From: Lagopus muta
Taxonomy: Eukaryota; Chordata; Aves; Galliformes; Phasianidae
DNA length: 64,000 bases
NCBI RefSeq assembly: GCF_023343835.1
Contig: NC_064437.1
Span: 8,521,001 to 8,585,000 of the forward strand
Direction: 5' to 3'
Part shown: one piece after another, positions 1 through 29,720 of the stretch
Layout: each line of letters opens with the position of its first letter
Numbering within the stretch: the stretch's first letter is position 1
Position numbers and translations under genes: made by a program
Notes under the pieces: model-generated
What the model was told of the DNA's origin: nothing
Seen by the model: the letters and a program-made list of their open reading frames with translations, nothing else
The model's database searches: none

Positions 1-6805
<6,805 letters not shown>

Positions 6806-9800
6806 GCAGCGTGATGGGATGGGCATGGCAGGGAAGGACCAGGGGAAGTCTCCTTGTTCGCCTCTACCACCGACAGAGGACTGTCTGCTGCTGAGCAACC
6901 GGCACTGCAGGGATGGGGGCAAAGGGAAAGGGGCTGCGGGATGAGCAGAGCCTGCAGGGCAGAGCCCTCCAGGTTCCAAGGACATTGCCAGGGCCACGGG
7001 ATTGTGGGTCTATCAGCTTCCTTTTTTTCCCCATGAATAACGAAAGAGCAAATGGAGAAATACAGCAAGCAGAGGCGAGGCAGAGAGAAGGGTGGTCCTT
7101 TAGCATGCGGCTGTCCTGTGTCATGGGAATGGGGTGGTGGGAAGGGCAAAGTGGGGAGACAAGAAAGATGTACAACAAATACATGTGCCTACAAATCTCT
7201 CCCAGCACACCCATGCAGTTGGAGAGATGATGCTGGAGGGGAGGGCAGGGACCCACCGGCAGTGAATGCAGCTCTTTGGGTCCCCATTTAGCTGCATCCC
7301 TGGCTCATCCCCTTTGGGTTCCCTTTGTCACCTCCAAGCTGGGTGACTCCCTGAGGGTGTGCTGGGGTCACCACAGCCACACGTGTGATGTTTGAAGCAG
7401 GATCCACCACTTCTCTGTACAGCACAGCTCTCTACATCTTTTCCAAATTCAAAAAAGGCCAGAGGGGCTGATCCCAAGCAGAGTCAATTGCCCAAGCCCC
7501 AGGGTAGCCATAGCAGGGGTTGGAGCATCATCTGACTCCCAAAAGCATGGGGCTGTGGTTGTCAAGGGAAGTGGTGCTGTAACGGGGAATGCCAGGGGAT
7601 GGGGAGCAGTTCTATATGGGTGTACAGAGCCTGAGGGTGACGTGAATCCCCGTTAATTCCCTGTGTATATGTGTGTATGTCCCTGTCTGGCAAGGTGGGG
7701 GCACTTCTGCTGATCCCACCACTGAGGCTGCACTGTTACAGCTCTGGCCCACTGCACTGAGCTGGACGAATGCTTTGTTTGGGGGGCCAGGGGCAATGCC
7801 TGCAATTTTGGAACCTTGGAGCAGGGCTGCAGTGATGGAACTGGGGAAATTTGGGAAGATCTCAGTTCCTGGGGGACAGAAGCTTTCCTGGGAGTTGCGG
7901 GTCTCCTCATTGCCCTGACTTCTCAGCATCCGGGGCTGAGCATCGGGTTCTCCAGGGCTCTCAGCGACAGTGTCCCTTTGTCACCCGCTGTCCTGGAAGG
8001 GACACGGCTCCCTCCTGTGGCCGCTCTTCCCGGGCCTCCTGCAACCTTAACCCCTCCCCGTGCGAACGTCGCAGGGTGGTGGGACGTGGCCGAAACCCCA
8101 GAATGTGGCAGGAGAGAAAAAGGAAGGGCTCGTCCTGCAGAGTGGCACAGCTGCAAAGCGGTACTGCAAGAGCACGGAGCACAAATCGTCACATCATCAG
8201 CAACTGATGGCAGCAGGGATGCGCAGAGCTCTGCAGCTCCCGGTGATGCCACCACTGACCTCCCACGCATGCAGGTTTGGTGAAGCACAGATCCCCTCCA
8301 GGTGCTGAAGGGGGGTACCTGGGGCAGCCTGGAGCTGTGCAAGGCTTTTGGCTGGAAATAGTTCCCCAAAAAAGCAGTGCTTTTTTGCAATCCAGCCTCC
8401 CTAGAGGCTGGGAAGGGCCTCAGCATAGCTCCCTAAGTCCTGCTTTCCTCCCATAAGCGCCTTAGGGTGCAGGGTGAGAGGTGCCAGCACTTTTTATAGC
8501 AGCCGTAATCCACACTGCTCTTCTTGCATGAAGCACAGCCTCACAAGTGGGAGGTTTCCAAACCCTAAAATGGCCTCAAATCCCCATGGTTCCCAGTAGA
8601 GAGATGTGCAGAGGATGAGCAAAATACCTAGGGGGAGACACGACACCCACGCTGGCTGAGGGTGGTGGGTTCCTTCCTTCCTAATACCTCCTGTAATCAG
8701 AGGGAAACTCTTGGCAGGGGAGATGTGCCCTTTCCCACGGGCTTTAGGTGCTGGTGGAGCTCCACACTTCACATCTGGATTTAACACCAAGACCTGAGCT
8801 TTGGTGTTTTATTTGGCCAAAATCAGCCACCAGTCCCAAACTGCCACTGCAGGATGTGGGACTGTAGTTATACTGTGGTCATCTGTGGGCTCCTCACTGC
8901 ATGTCTCATGCCAGCACTGCAAGGGCATGTCCTGGGGATGAAGGACATGAAATGGGGCAGCAAGAGGCTCCAGGTGGTGCTAAAGAGTGATTGGGAAAAG
9001 TGTATCAGCGGGCCCACGCAGGGACATGACCGGATGTCACCATGAGAGGAGGCCATGCAGGACAGGGACATGGGCTCTGGGTGGGTAGGGGGACTTGACA
9101 CCCCAAATTCCCTGGTATTTCCCAGATCAGTCCCTCCCCAGCCCCAGCTACCACGCCATTTCTCTCATAAGCAACTCAGTTCTTCTCTCCAGCCAAAAGT
9201 CCCCAGGCTGGAGCCTGTCAGCAGCACCCAATGTGTTTTAACCTTTGGCTGCTTCTGAGACCTTGTGCTGCTCATGATGATGCCCTTTTCTCCGGGTCCC
9301 AGGAGCCGGGCAGCATGGGAAATCCTGCCAGTGGCTGTGCAGAGCTGGCTGTGCCAATTTTTCCCTGCTGACAATCCAGCCCTTATCTCCCACGGCCTCT
9401 TTGCAAAGTATTTACTGTGATTTTCCTTCTAAACACCCCATGGAAAAAACAACAAAGGGGTTCTGTGAGGTCAGGCTGGGCTAACACGATAAAAGCAGAT
9501 TGATTTTTCAGAAGAGTGATTCTGATTTCTCCTCCTCCTCACCCCAAGAGAGACCTGAGCAGGGCTGGCGGGCAGAAGACAGCGACAGGGTGATCCCCAG
9601 TGGGGTGAGCAGCAGTGTCACACCTACGATGGCACAGAGCGAGGTGTCCCCAGGAACGCAGTGGGACATCTCCTAGGCAATGGGTCACAGAGGAGAATAA
9701 GGTGGCATACATATCTGGTGTGTAACCCCCAGAGGAGCAAAACGGTAGCAGCAAGCATGGGGAGTGTGAAGGTGAACATAGGACCTGGCAGCGGGCTCTC

Positions 9801-10267
9801 CCCCTCCCTGGGAAAAGGTTGTTGGATAGGAGCTGTTATATGGCTGCAGCCCTCCAGGGACAGGCCCTCTCAGGGCATGCAGGGAGGGGAGAGCCCAGGG
9901 GACTTTCCAATAGCTCCCCTTGCCAGTTATTAAAGTGTTTTACTGCCTCATTAATACAGTCTAATCTCTGTGTATATCTAAGAGGAAGAATTGGCAGGCA
10001 GTGTTGTTGTAGCAGCAGTGGGCGTTTTCTGGCACTGCTCAGCTGCTTTATCTGCTTGTTTTCCTGCCCAATCCCAGCACCCAACAGCCCTGTGACACAG
10101 CAGGGGCAGCAGCTTTGCACCCATTGCTAACCCTAAACTATCATCCACCAGCAGACAGACATCCCCCCAGGGCATTTCCACAGGGAAGCTCTGTTACAAC
10201 AGCTCTCATTTCTCCAGATCCAGCTCCAAGGTCTGGATTTGAGGCAATGTTCTATTCTGGGGGCACA

Positions 10268-10432
10268 GAAACATAGAATGGTTGGGTTGAAAGGGACCTT
10301 AAAACCCATCCAGCTCCAACCCCAGGCTGTGGGCTAGTTGTCCTCCATAGATCAGGCTGCCCAGGGTCCCATCCAGCCTGGCCTTGAGCACCTCCAGGGA
10401 TGGAACACCCACAGCTTCTTTGGGCAACCTAC
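10268..10432 (-). repeat. CR1 LINE fragment
   Basis: Reverse-complement CR1: CATAGAATGGTTGGGTTG, then the CCTCCAGGGATGGAACACCC block and a TTGGGCAACCT end. The 165-bp copy is well preserved. Confidence 0.93.
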
Positions 10433-10607
10433 AGGGACAGAAAAGCTGGGCTGAAGAATGGGCTGGACATTTTACTTCTATGGGTTTTCTTTTTTTTGTT
10501 TTATTTTTTACCTAAACCCAGAAGTACATGGGGAAACCTTTCCCCATCCTGCTGTCTTCAGCGTCTGCCTCGAGAGCTCAGGGTTGAGCAGATGCCAAGG
10601 TCTGTGG

Positions 10608-10890
10608 ATCATAGAATAATTTGAGTTGGATAGGTCTCTTAAAGGTCATCTGGTCCAACTCCCCTGAAATGAACAGGAACACTCACAGCTTGACCAGGTG
10701 CTCAGAGCCTGATCCAGTCTGAGTTTGAATGCCTCCAGGGGTGGAGCATCCACCACCTCTCTGAGCAACCTGTACCAGTGCTTCTCTGTCCTATTGTAAA
10801 AAAATTTTTCCCTATATCCAGTCTTAATCTCCTCTCTTTTAGTTGAAAACTTCCTCTTATCCTATCACAACATACCTTGCTAAAGAGTCT
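10608..10890 (-). repeat. CR1 LINE fragment
   Basis: Reverse-complement CR1 of about 280 bp, with the 3' end ATCATAGAATAATTTGAG, the TCCAGGGGTGGAGCATCC block, the CTCTGAGCAACCTGT block and the TTTTTCCCTATATCCAGTC block. It has the same orientation as the copy 180 bp upstream. Confidence 0.93.
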
Positions 10891-10999
10891 GGATCAGTGG
10901 CTCATGCTTGCGTTGGACAGGCTATCGTTCTCAGGGGTGGCAGCTCCAGCACTCTTCTGCCCCTAAACCTCTGCCGACTCAACAAAGCACCGACAGCAT

Positions 11000-12048
11000 G
11001 GCTTTGAAGAAAAGTTACAATTTATTAAGCCACAGCTATTGTTGCCGACAGCAATTTTAGCAGCACTGGAGGACTTACCCTATCCCCCTGGGGACTCTCA
11101 TGCAGAGCTAGAAGCGAAGCCTTGGGGACATGGTGGCCATGCATAGAGACATGAGCTGCTGGCAGGCAGATGGGATGGGGTGGATTTGGGATGCTCCCAA
11201 GTCCTCAGCAGATGCCACCTCCCATGATTTGGACACTGTCCTGTACTTGCCCACAAATGCAGGGAAGTGCATGTGCAGCCAGGGTGCACCCAACCACCCT
11301 CCTGGCCACATCCATCTCACTCTGCAGCCGCTCCAGGAAAGTATTGGTTTCCCACTAGCTCCAAGGGATGATGAACCAAATTCCATCACTCCAACAGGGG
11401 CAGAGCCAGGATTCAGCTCTGCTGTGTGTGTGGAAGAACCCTTCCTTGAAGCTGTGGAATGCCACTGTCCTTCCGTGCAACATCCCAAGAAGGGCGCAGA
11501 TGCTGCCCAAGTGAGTGTACAGCTCAGTGCAAGCCATGCTCTGCAAGCTGGTGGTGCTGGGTACATAGGGGGCAGGCAGTCAAAGGCACAGTGAGAAGCC
11601 AAGGCTCGGAGGGCAGAGAGGACATCTCCAGGCTGCAGATCCACACCAGCAGAGGAGCCATATGTCTTGGGCCACTCCACCACGCAGGGCTTGGTCACAT
11701 GGTGGGACAGTCCTCGAACAAACCCAGGGAACTTGGAGCTCCATGTCCCACTGAGTGGCTTCACAGAGGCATCTCAACCACCTTCAGCTCCAGGAAGGGC
11801 TTTCCACGCTGACAACCAACCAAGCTCCAGCTCCTCCCGGCTCCATATACCCTTGGTGGGCACTGCTTGGAAAAATACAATGGAGGTGCTGAGTTGGGAT
11901 GCCCAGCCCATGGCCCTGCCCCATGGCTCACACTGCTGGTGCCACCAAATGGGACATGTAGGAGTGGCTCCCATTCCCAACCACACCACAATCCCGAGCA
12001 GAGCCCAATGAAGCAGAGAGGGCGATGCGGGAAACACAGAGCCATGGG
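11000..12048 (-). other. LURAP1: LURAP1 3' UTR (inferred)
   Basis: From the LURAP1 stop codon the minus strand runs about 1 kb to an AATAAA hexamer at 11026-11021 (TTTATT on the + strand), which would place cleavage near 11000. Open frames on both strands in this stretch have no recognisable domains. The end point is an inference from the hexamer. Confidence 0.6.
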
Positions 12049-15000
12049 CTACAAGAACGTCACGTCGTCCTGGGACTGCAGCCAGAGCCAGTGGGCATCG
12101 TACTCCAGGTGCAGTTCGCTGTTGAGTTTGCAGTTCTCCAAGCTGGCCTCAGCTTTCCGAGCCTTCCCACCCACATTCTCCTTCTCCAGCTTTTCTCCAG
12201 GCCCCGATTTGGGCTCTTTGCCTGAGTAGCCATTGGCCACCTGGGGCTCCTTAGCAAAGCGCTGCAGGTCTGGGCAGCTCCGATTTGGGCTGAGGTCTGT
12301 GTGGGGCCACTCATGCTCTGCTCTGCCCTTCTCCTGCTTCGTGAAACCCCTCTCGGGGTCCAGCCTGCCCCAGTCCTGCTCAGCCCTTCCCAGCGCTCTG
12401 GGGAGCTCGCCAGCATTTTGGGAATACTCATCCATGTCGTCAGCCAACGTGTCCAGATAGCTGCCAATGGAGATGCTGTCCAGCTTGTCCGGGGGATCCT
12501 GCAGGCTGTCCCAGCTGCCCCGCCGTGAGGCCGTCTGGCTGCCCGCCAGGCTGTACTGGCTGCTGGCCAGGCTGCTGCAGCGGCTGGTCAGTGTGCTCTT
12601 CTCCTCCAGCAGCCATTTCACTGCCTCGATGCCCTCGTTGACTGCCACCAGCTGCTGTAGGATCTTCACGTCCACTGCGCGTAAGTATGCCTGGTGGGGA
12701 GACAGAGAGCGTGGCTCAGCGAGATGGATGTGCTGTGCCCTCCATCCCTGAAGTGCCAGCTGTATGAAGAAGGGGTAAGACCCGGGGATGTGCTGCCCAC
12801 CTCCAGCTCCAGGTTCCCACTGAGAGCCACGTTCCCCTCCAGGAGTGCTATGTGAGACTTGCAGACAACACCATCAGGGACTTTCAGCATTCACACAGCC
12901 ATCCCCATCCACAGCCATCCCCACAGGAACAGGAACAAGGGGATAGTTGCAGGCACTGGGTCCAGATCTGAGCCCAGATATACCCCTAGACCTTGGTAGC
13001 ATCGAGCAGGGATGCAGTAGGACAACCCCCAGGGTAAGGACCAGTCCCACCTCTGTAGTGTGGGTACTTCCCAAGTGATTCCAGATCTCCTCCATGCATT
13101 CACTTTCCCCCATTGGACAAATGAGGGCTCTGATCCTGGTGGACACATCATGGAAGTCTTTGGAGCCTAAGATCCCAGTCACTCTCAAAGCTCCCAGACT
13201 TTCTAGGTGAGAAAAAACAGTGGTGGCACAAAGTGCCTGCCCATTCTGCCCTTTGCTTGAGCCCATCATGGAGCAAACCTGGACAGGGTCTGGGGTCCCC
13301 ATCAGCACTCCCTCCCTGCACAGCCAGTTCCTGCCCTGCAAGGCCGGGAGAAGCTCTCTGCAGAACTACAGCTGCTGCACAAACATCTGTTTTCCTAATG
13401 GAAAGCTCAGCGTGCCAAGACATTCCTGTCTGTATGATGCTCGCCGCCGAAAGCCACTGGATTTCCCCTGCACAGGAGGAAAATATTTCACCGGGAAAGG
13501 GAACAAAAGGGCAGTGGGATGAGAGAGAAAGAAGCACACAGGGGGACAGGTACAGGTGATGGGAGATGAGGGCACAGCCCATTGGCTGCTGTGGGCACCA
13601 TATCTCCAAACACAACCCTAGCTGCATGCAGCAGTCATGCTTTGGGAGCTCACTGGACGCAACCCTGAGCATCACTCCGGCCGAGCCCAATGGGAAACCA
13701 CAGCATCCCCTCAACAGGTCTCCTGGGAGCCCCATCTGCATCTCACAGCTGGCACCAGGAAAAGGACACTGGGAGAAGGATGGAGCCTGGGAAAGTTATG
13801 TCAAGGTCTCAGCATGGGATGCCTCTTGAGTCAGAGGGTGCAGAGAAAACGAGCAGACACTTGCGGGGATCTGAAAACAAACCTCCTTGACCCTCCTCAA
13901 AGCCACCAGGCTGGACTGAAAAAAAAAAGAAGAGATGGGAGAGCTGCTGACAGCCCAGATTGGGGCAGCAGCCAGCTCTGAGCTGCAGAAACTTCCTTTC
14001 TAGGCAAGTTATTTCACAAACTGCTCCAGCAGGCTTCTCCACACGCTCCAATGAAACATTGGCCCTGGCACGGAGGAAGTCTGGGACCTCCTGACATTGT
14101 CTCCAGGCCCTGAGCAGTGTCATTTTTCCCCAGCTCACTGAGTGGTGCTGCCAGAGGGCAGGGAAGGAGCAAGGCTCTGGGGTCAGATGTTAGGGATTAG
14201 ATGCCAATGGGAACACGCTCCCTGCTTTTGGTTCCCATTGCTGGAAAGTGTCACTTGCACATCTCCTCCCCACAAAGCATCCTTCCCAGGATCTTTCCCA
14301 GGGAGACCCACCAGGGCTCTCTGCTCTCAGGGCACCGCATCGTGCCTCAGTTTCCCTGTTCCATCCCATCCTCCCAGCGCTGCAGTCTCCTATCCCTGCT
14401 CAGCACCCACGAAACCCATTGGCACTTTTTTTTTCCCTTGAAGACTGGCAGTTTTGGGGTAATGGGGTGAAAAATGAGCCAAAGTGTCCGAGGACAAAGT
14501 TGGAATCGGGATTTCCACCTTCACAACACCTCTGCCCATGCCCTCCATCCCTGCTCAGTCCCCAAGGGCACTAAAGGCTCTTTGCCCTGCACGGGGGCAG
14601 AATCCACTCCCCCGCCCCATTCATGCTTCCCTTCCCGCAGAGAGGAATTTGCCCTCGGGGACGCAATATCCTCCCTCGGTCAGGGAAAGCGAGTGGGAAC
14701 GCGCCGTCCCCTCCCCGCGCCGCCCACGCGGGGCGAAGTGCCGCTGCGGGGACGCGGCTGCGCGAAGCCGGGTGCGGTGCTGTGCCACACTTCGGGTCCG
14801 AATGGCATTTTAGCCCCTAACATTCGGCCGTCATTTAAAGTCGGGGCCCAAAGGTGCGGGGCAGGCGGCCTTCTTCCTTCTCTCCCTCCTCCTCCTCCCA
14901 GCAGCCCGAGCTCCGCACCTTCCTTCCGCGGTCAGGAGTGCGGCCGGGAAGCGGGGATGGAGTCGACGCGGGGACAGCCAACGGCCAAGGACGGGCAGCC

Positions 15001-15404
15001 ACCTCACCGCCCCGCGGCAGCGCTCCCGCAGCTGCAGTGAGGCCGTTTCCCTATGGAAACGCCGCGTTCGGTGCCCGTGCGTGGGAGCGGTGCACCCTGC
15101 GGCTCCCGGGGGCGAGCGGCAAAGCGGAGGTCCGCTGCCTCAGTGCACGGCGAGCCCCGGGACAGCCCCGTGTCCCCAGCCCCGGCACTCTCCGGGCCCC
15201 GGCACTCACCAGCTCCAAGCGGAGCGCACGGAGGCGATCGGCGATCGGCGGACGGGCGCCGCGAACCGGAGCCGGCAGCGGGGACGGCGGGGCGGGGACG
15301 GGCTCGGCGCGGAGCCCCCTCAGCAGCCCGGCGGGCGGGCGGCGGCCCACCTTGCCCGCCAGCTCCCGCAGGTCCGCGGGCAGCGCATCCCCACCGCCCT
15401 CCAT
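12049..15404 (-). CDS. LURAP1: Leucine-rich adaptor protein 1 (LURAP1)
   Basis: Two coding exons on the minus strand, 15404-15210 and 12690-12049, join in phase 0 at consensus sites (GTGAGT donor, CCAG acceptor) and give 278 residues; human LURAP1 has 239. The N-terminus MEGGGDALPADLRELAGKVG matches the human start in layout. Residues about 55-100 form the leucine-rich segment (ADRLRALRLEL, then AYLRAVDVKILQQL and EGIEAVKWLLEE). A serine-rich stretch follows, with RRGSWDSL, and the C-terminus QDDVTFL is identical to human. In mammals the protein is a cytoplasmic adaptor reported to promote canonical NF-kappaB signalling and to link MRCK kinase to MYO18A in actomyosin control. The extra length lies mainly in a proline/alanine-rich part of exon 1 and in the poorly conserved middle. 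It is divergent from POMGNT1, as in human. Confidence 0.95.
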
Positions 15405-15780
15405 GCGGGTGGGGCGGCAGCGGCACCGCGCGGGGCGGAGGCGGCGGCGCTGTCACCCCGGCCACGCCCCCTGCGCTCCGGCCACGCCCATAACCTCTTG
15501 GCCACGCCCCCGTACCGACCGCCCTCCCAGCCCCGCCCCGCCACCTGCCCACGTACCAGCGAAGTCCTCCAAGCAGCGCAGAGCGGCGCTCAGTGGGAGG
15601 AGTTAGGGGAGGCCACGCCCCCTCGCGTCTCTGCGGCGCCGGAAGCGGCGCGGCCCCGCCGGTGCTGAGGGGCTGCGGCGGCGCCCAGCCGGGCTCGGCC
15701 CAGCCCCGCTCACCGCCTGCCGGCACTCACCGTGAGTAGCGCGGCCGGAGCGCAGCTTCTGTGCCGCCCTGAGCTGTGCG
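14600..15780. promoter_or_regulatory. CpG island and divergent LURAP1/POMGNT1 promoter
   Basis: The stretch is strongly GC- and CpG-rich and covers LURAP1 exon 1 and the region just upstream of POMGNT1. Between the two gene starts there are four GGCCACGCCC boxes (15460, 15480, 15500, 15611), a CCGGAAGCGG ETS-type site at 15639-15648, and no good TATA box. That fits a bidirectional housekeeping-type promoter. Long open frames over it (for example 14854-15606 +) are composition effects. Confidence 0.8.
15650..15731 (+). other. POMGNT1: POMGNT1 5' non-coding exon (inferred)
   Basis: A GTGAGT donor at 15732 lies just downstream of the GC-box and ETS cluster and upstream of the first coding exon. 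It is the natural end of a non-coding first exon, which human POMGNT1 also has. The transcription start is placed only roughly after the ETS site. Confidence 0.5.
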
Positions 15781-16287
15781 GTACGCCCCTACGTCCTCCC
15801 CGTGGCCCCCTGTGTCCTGTGCTCCCCGTTCCTCCGGCCTCCTCTTCCCACTGTATGCGGGGGAGGCCTGGGCTACCAGCTACCCAGCGCTACCCGGGCG
15901 GAGCAGCTGCGCAGCCCCTGCTGGCCCTGGCACCTGCCAGCCCGGTGTCCCGCAACGTACCTGTGCGCTTTCCAGAAGGAAAACCCCTCCCCGGCGCTTT
16001 GGCAGAGGTCCTCTCTAGGCCTTGAGATCGAGGGCTTCACGTTGCCCTCCCTTATGGGGTCTTCCAGCAAAGCCCTGTGTCCCTGAGGGGCTGGTGGGGA
16101 GGGAAGTTTTGTGCAGCTTCCGTGTCGCGTCCTCGTTCACAGCCACCCTCAGTGACAGGCTTTGGCTGTGCTGGGCAGAGGTTCTGCACCTCATCCTGTA
16201 TCTACCCCATCTGGGCAGGGAGCCCCGATGGACACACGAGCGGAGCTGAGCGCATCCTGACCCTCACCCCATGCGGCCCTTGTGACT

Positions 16288-27250
<10,963 letters not shown>

Positions 27251-29720
27251 GGCTGGTAGCTGGGAAGTGAATGGGGCTGGAGAAGACAGAGACACCCATG
27301 GTGCAGAAACCGAGTTGGCAGCAGCTCTTGGAGGCTGGTGACTTAACATGGACATTTATTTCAGGCTGCAGAATGAGATCTTGGGCTGCCTTCAGCCCCC
27401 TGTTGTGGTCTCCCTCTCCCTCGCATGGGGGCAGAGTCCTTCCCTGTAGATATGCCACCTTCCCATCCAAGGAACTTTTTTTTTTTAACACAGACTCTTT
27501 ACTAATGCTGCTCCCATTGCTCCCTGGCTGGGCAAGGTTGGAGGAAGGAGATGCTCGGCTGGGGGCTGGAGGAGGCTTTTAGAAACACCTCTGCTCCCCT
27601 TTTTTTGCCCCCAAAGTTCCAAGAAGGCAGCATGCTCATGTACAAGTGCTGCAGCCCTCTAGCTGGGTGTTATTAACTCTTGCCCAGCTGGATCCTTGCC
27701 CAGTGGTGAGCACAGTGGTAAAGAGGGGATCTTCCAGCTCTTTTTTTTTTTTTTCCTCCCGTACAATGGATGCACCTTGAAGACTGTACTAGGTTGGACA
27801 TCTCACTCTGGACCACCACAGCTGATGCAGCCTAGCTCATAGTTAAAAGGGAACACTGAGGATGAGCTGGATTTGCTGTGGAAGCATCGAGGATACCCTG
27901 TCCCCATCTGGAGGGCAGTCAGGTTCCCCTTTCCCTGCAGTTCTGGGAGCTGGAGATGACTCGACGGAGGAGGACCAGGCTGTGTGGTGCTGCTCAGACT
28001 GCCCTCACCCACTTTCTCCATGGGGAGCAGCTCTGCTTCCCAAGTCATAGGAGTAGGGGATGAAAGTGCCTTGTAGAGCGAGGTGGGAGCAGTGAGCGGG
28101 GATCCCGCAGCTGCAGAGTCCAGTTGGACCTGGGCTCTTCAGCAGCTGGTACTGTAGAGAGAGGTGCTGCATCCTGGCATGCTCCTTGCCTGTGGTACTG
28201 TAGCCCTACCTCTCCCTCCTCCCCATCTGGGTAACCCTAGCACTAACAGTGGAGCGGGAGCATTTGTTCTCAATCTCCACCCTTACTGTGGTACGAAGCT
28301 AGCAAGGAAGCTGTGAGCTGAGTCAGGATGGGTAGCCTGGCTCTCCTAAGTTGGTACGCCCTCTGTGGAAAGGGAGGGGGTCCTAATCTTCCTTCCTGTG
28401 CCTTAGGAAGCACCCCAGGCCCCCTCTCACCCCCATCTACTTGGTACTAATGCTCTCCTCCCAACTAGGACCTGTCTTAGTCCCTTGCTCAGTGCACCTT
28501 CCCATCTCATCTGTGCAGCGAGAGATCAGTTCCCTGCCCAGGTCCTGCATCCTCAGGCATGGGTGCTCTGGCTTGTCCCTGTGAGCAGGGTTTGCTGCTC
28601 AGCCCTTTCCCTGTGGTCACAGAGATTAATGTATGTGAGGGCTGTCCCCTAGGGTGCAGCACTCTGGGCCAGGAGCTCACCCTCTTCATTTTCTCACTGT
28701 GAACTGAGCATCAGGGTCTCCTGGGAGCACAAACCCCAGCACCTGCTGGGGTCTACACTACACTCATTTCTTTATTTATTGCTTGTGGAAAAGGGAGGAT
28801 AGCAGGAAAGTAGTGTGGAGAGCCAGCAGCCCTCAGCCTGCAAGGAGGCAGTCCAGGAAGGTGTGTCTTGTTACCCTGGCTCCATTTCCTTCACTTCCTT
28901 GCCCAGGATAGGGAAAATAAATGTTGAACCCAGCAAATCTGCTCCACCAGCAGTAGGGTCAGTGCTGCTGGACATGCAGTGCCTGGGACAGGGCAGGTGC
29001 AGGAGAGGACTGCCAGGTGGCACATCTGTCCTGAGGGTGCAGGGTGGTGGTGGCACCCTTCAGGCTTTGCGGTACCAGCCCTGGGGCTCAGGTTCAACCC
29101 TTCCCTGCTCTGCCACCCCCCAGTGCTGCACTTCTCAGGGGCTCTGGTGCGGCAACCCACAGGTGGTGGATCGCCAGGCTTTTATTTTTATTTTGTAAGT
29201 ATTAAAAAATAGGTCATTTACTTGTTATGGGAAAGGGACTTTGCCTCCTCAGTGGGAAAGCCAGTTGCTCCCCAGGGCACGGCTTTGGAGGAACCTCTGC
29301 GACTCTCTGCTGTGATGCCCTTGGCATCTCAGTTCCCCAAGTCCCCATATCCCTTCCCTGACCCAGTGCCCCCTTCCCCTCTCATTTGGTGGAGCTCAGG
29401 CTGGGCCTGCTTCTCACCCCTGGGCTAAGGGGATGGCAGTGCCATGGGCAGGATGCTCTGCTCCCCTGTGTGCTGCTCCCCATCCCGCAGCTACCAGGGA
29501 AAACAGCAGGGCTCTCCCCATGGGCTTGGAGCTCCTCATCCCCTCCCTCTCTGCTTGCCACCTTGAGCTGCTGGGTGCTCTTCTCCGTCCATCCCCATTC
29601 CCTACGTGAGGCTCCCGTTTGGCAGCTGTGGTAGTGCTGGGGGCAAGGGCATCCCCAGGGCTCGCCGCTTTCTGAATTGAATTATTTTTTCAAGAATAAA
29701 CATTGCACAGCTGTTGAGCT
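27251..29720 (+). other. POMGNT1: POMGNT1 3' UTR (inferred)
   Basis: After the stop codon there is no coding exon. AATAAA hexamers occur at 28916-28921 and 29695-29700. The second is followed within 25 bp by a GT-rich stretch (GAGCTGGGTGTGTTTCA), a good cleavage context, so the longest UTR would end near 29720. The first could serve a shorter form. A T-run is at 27741-27754. Confidence 0.6.

Larger units (their letters stand above)
6806..11000. other. Intergenic sequence between the first gene and LURAP1
   Basis: This stretch presumably includes the 3' UTR of the first gene, but no clear AATAAA follows its stop; ATTAAA near 9927 is the nearest plausible signal. No coding exon is supported. 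It contains CR1 pieces at 10268-10432 and 10608-10890. The two neighbouring genes point toward each other across it. Confidence 0.55.

Noticed and set aside
11108-11764. Minus-strand open frame of 218 codons after LURAP1
   Set aside because: It lies within the inferred LURAP1 3' UTR and has no domain or homologue I recognise.
14854-15726. Open frames of 250 and 240 codons on both strands of the CpG island
   Set aside because: High GC removes stop codons. Only the LURAP1 exon 1 frame (15404-15210, minus) matches a known protein.
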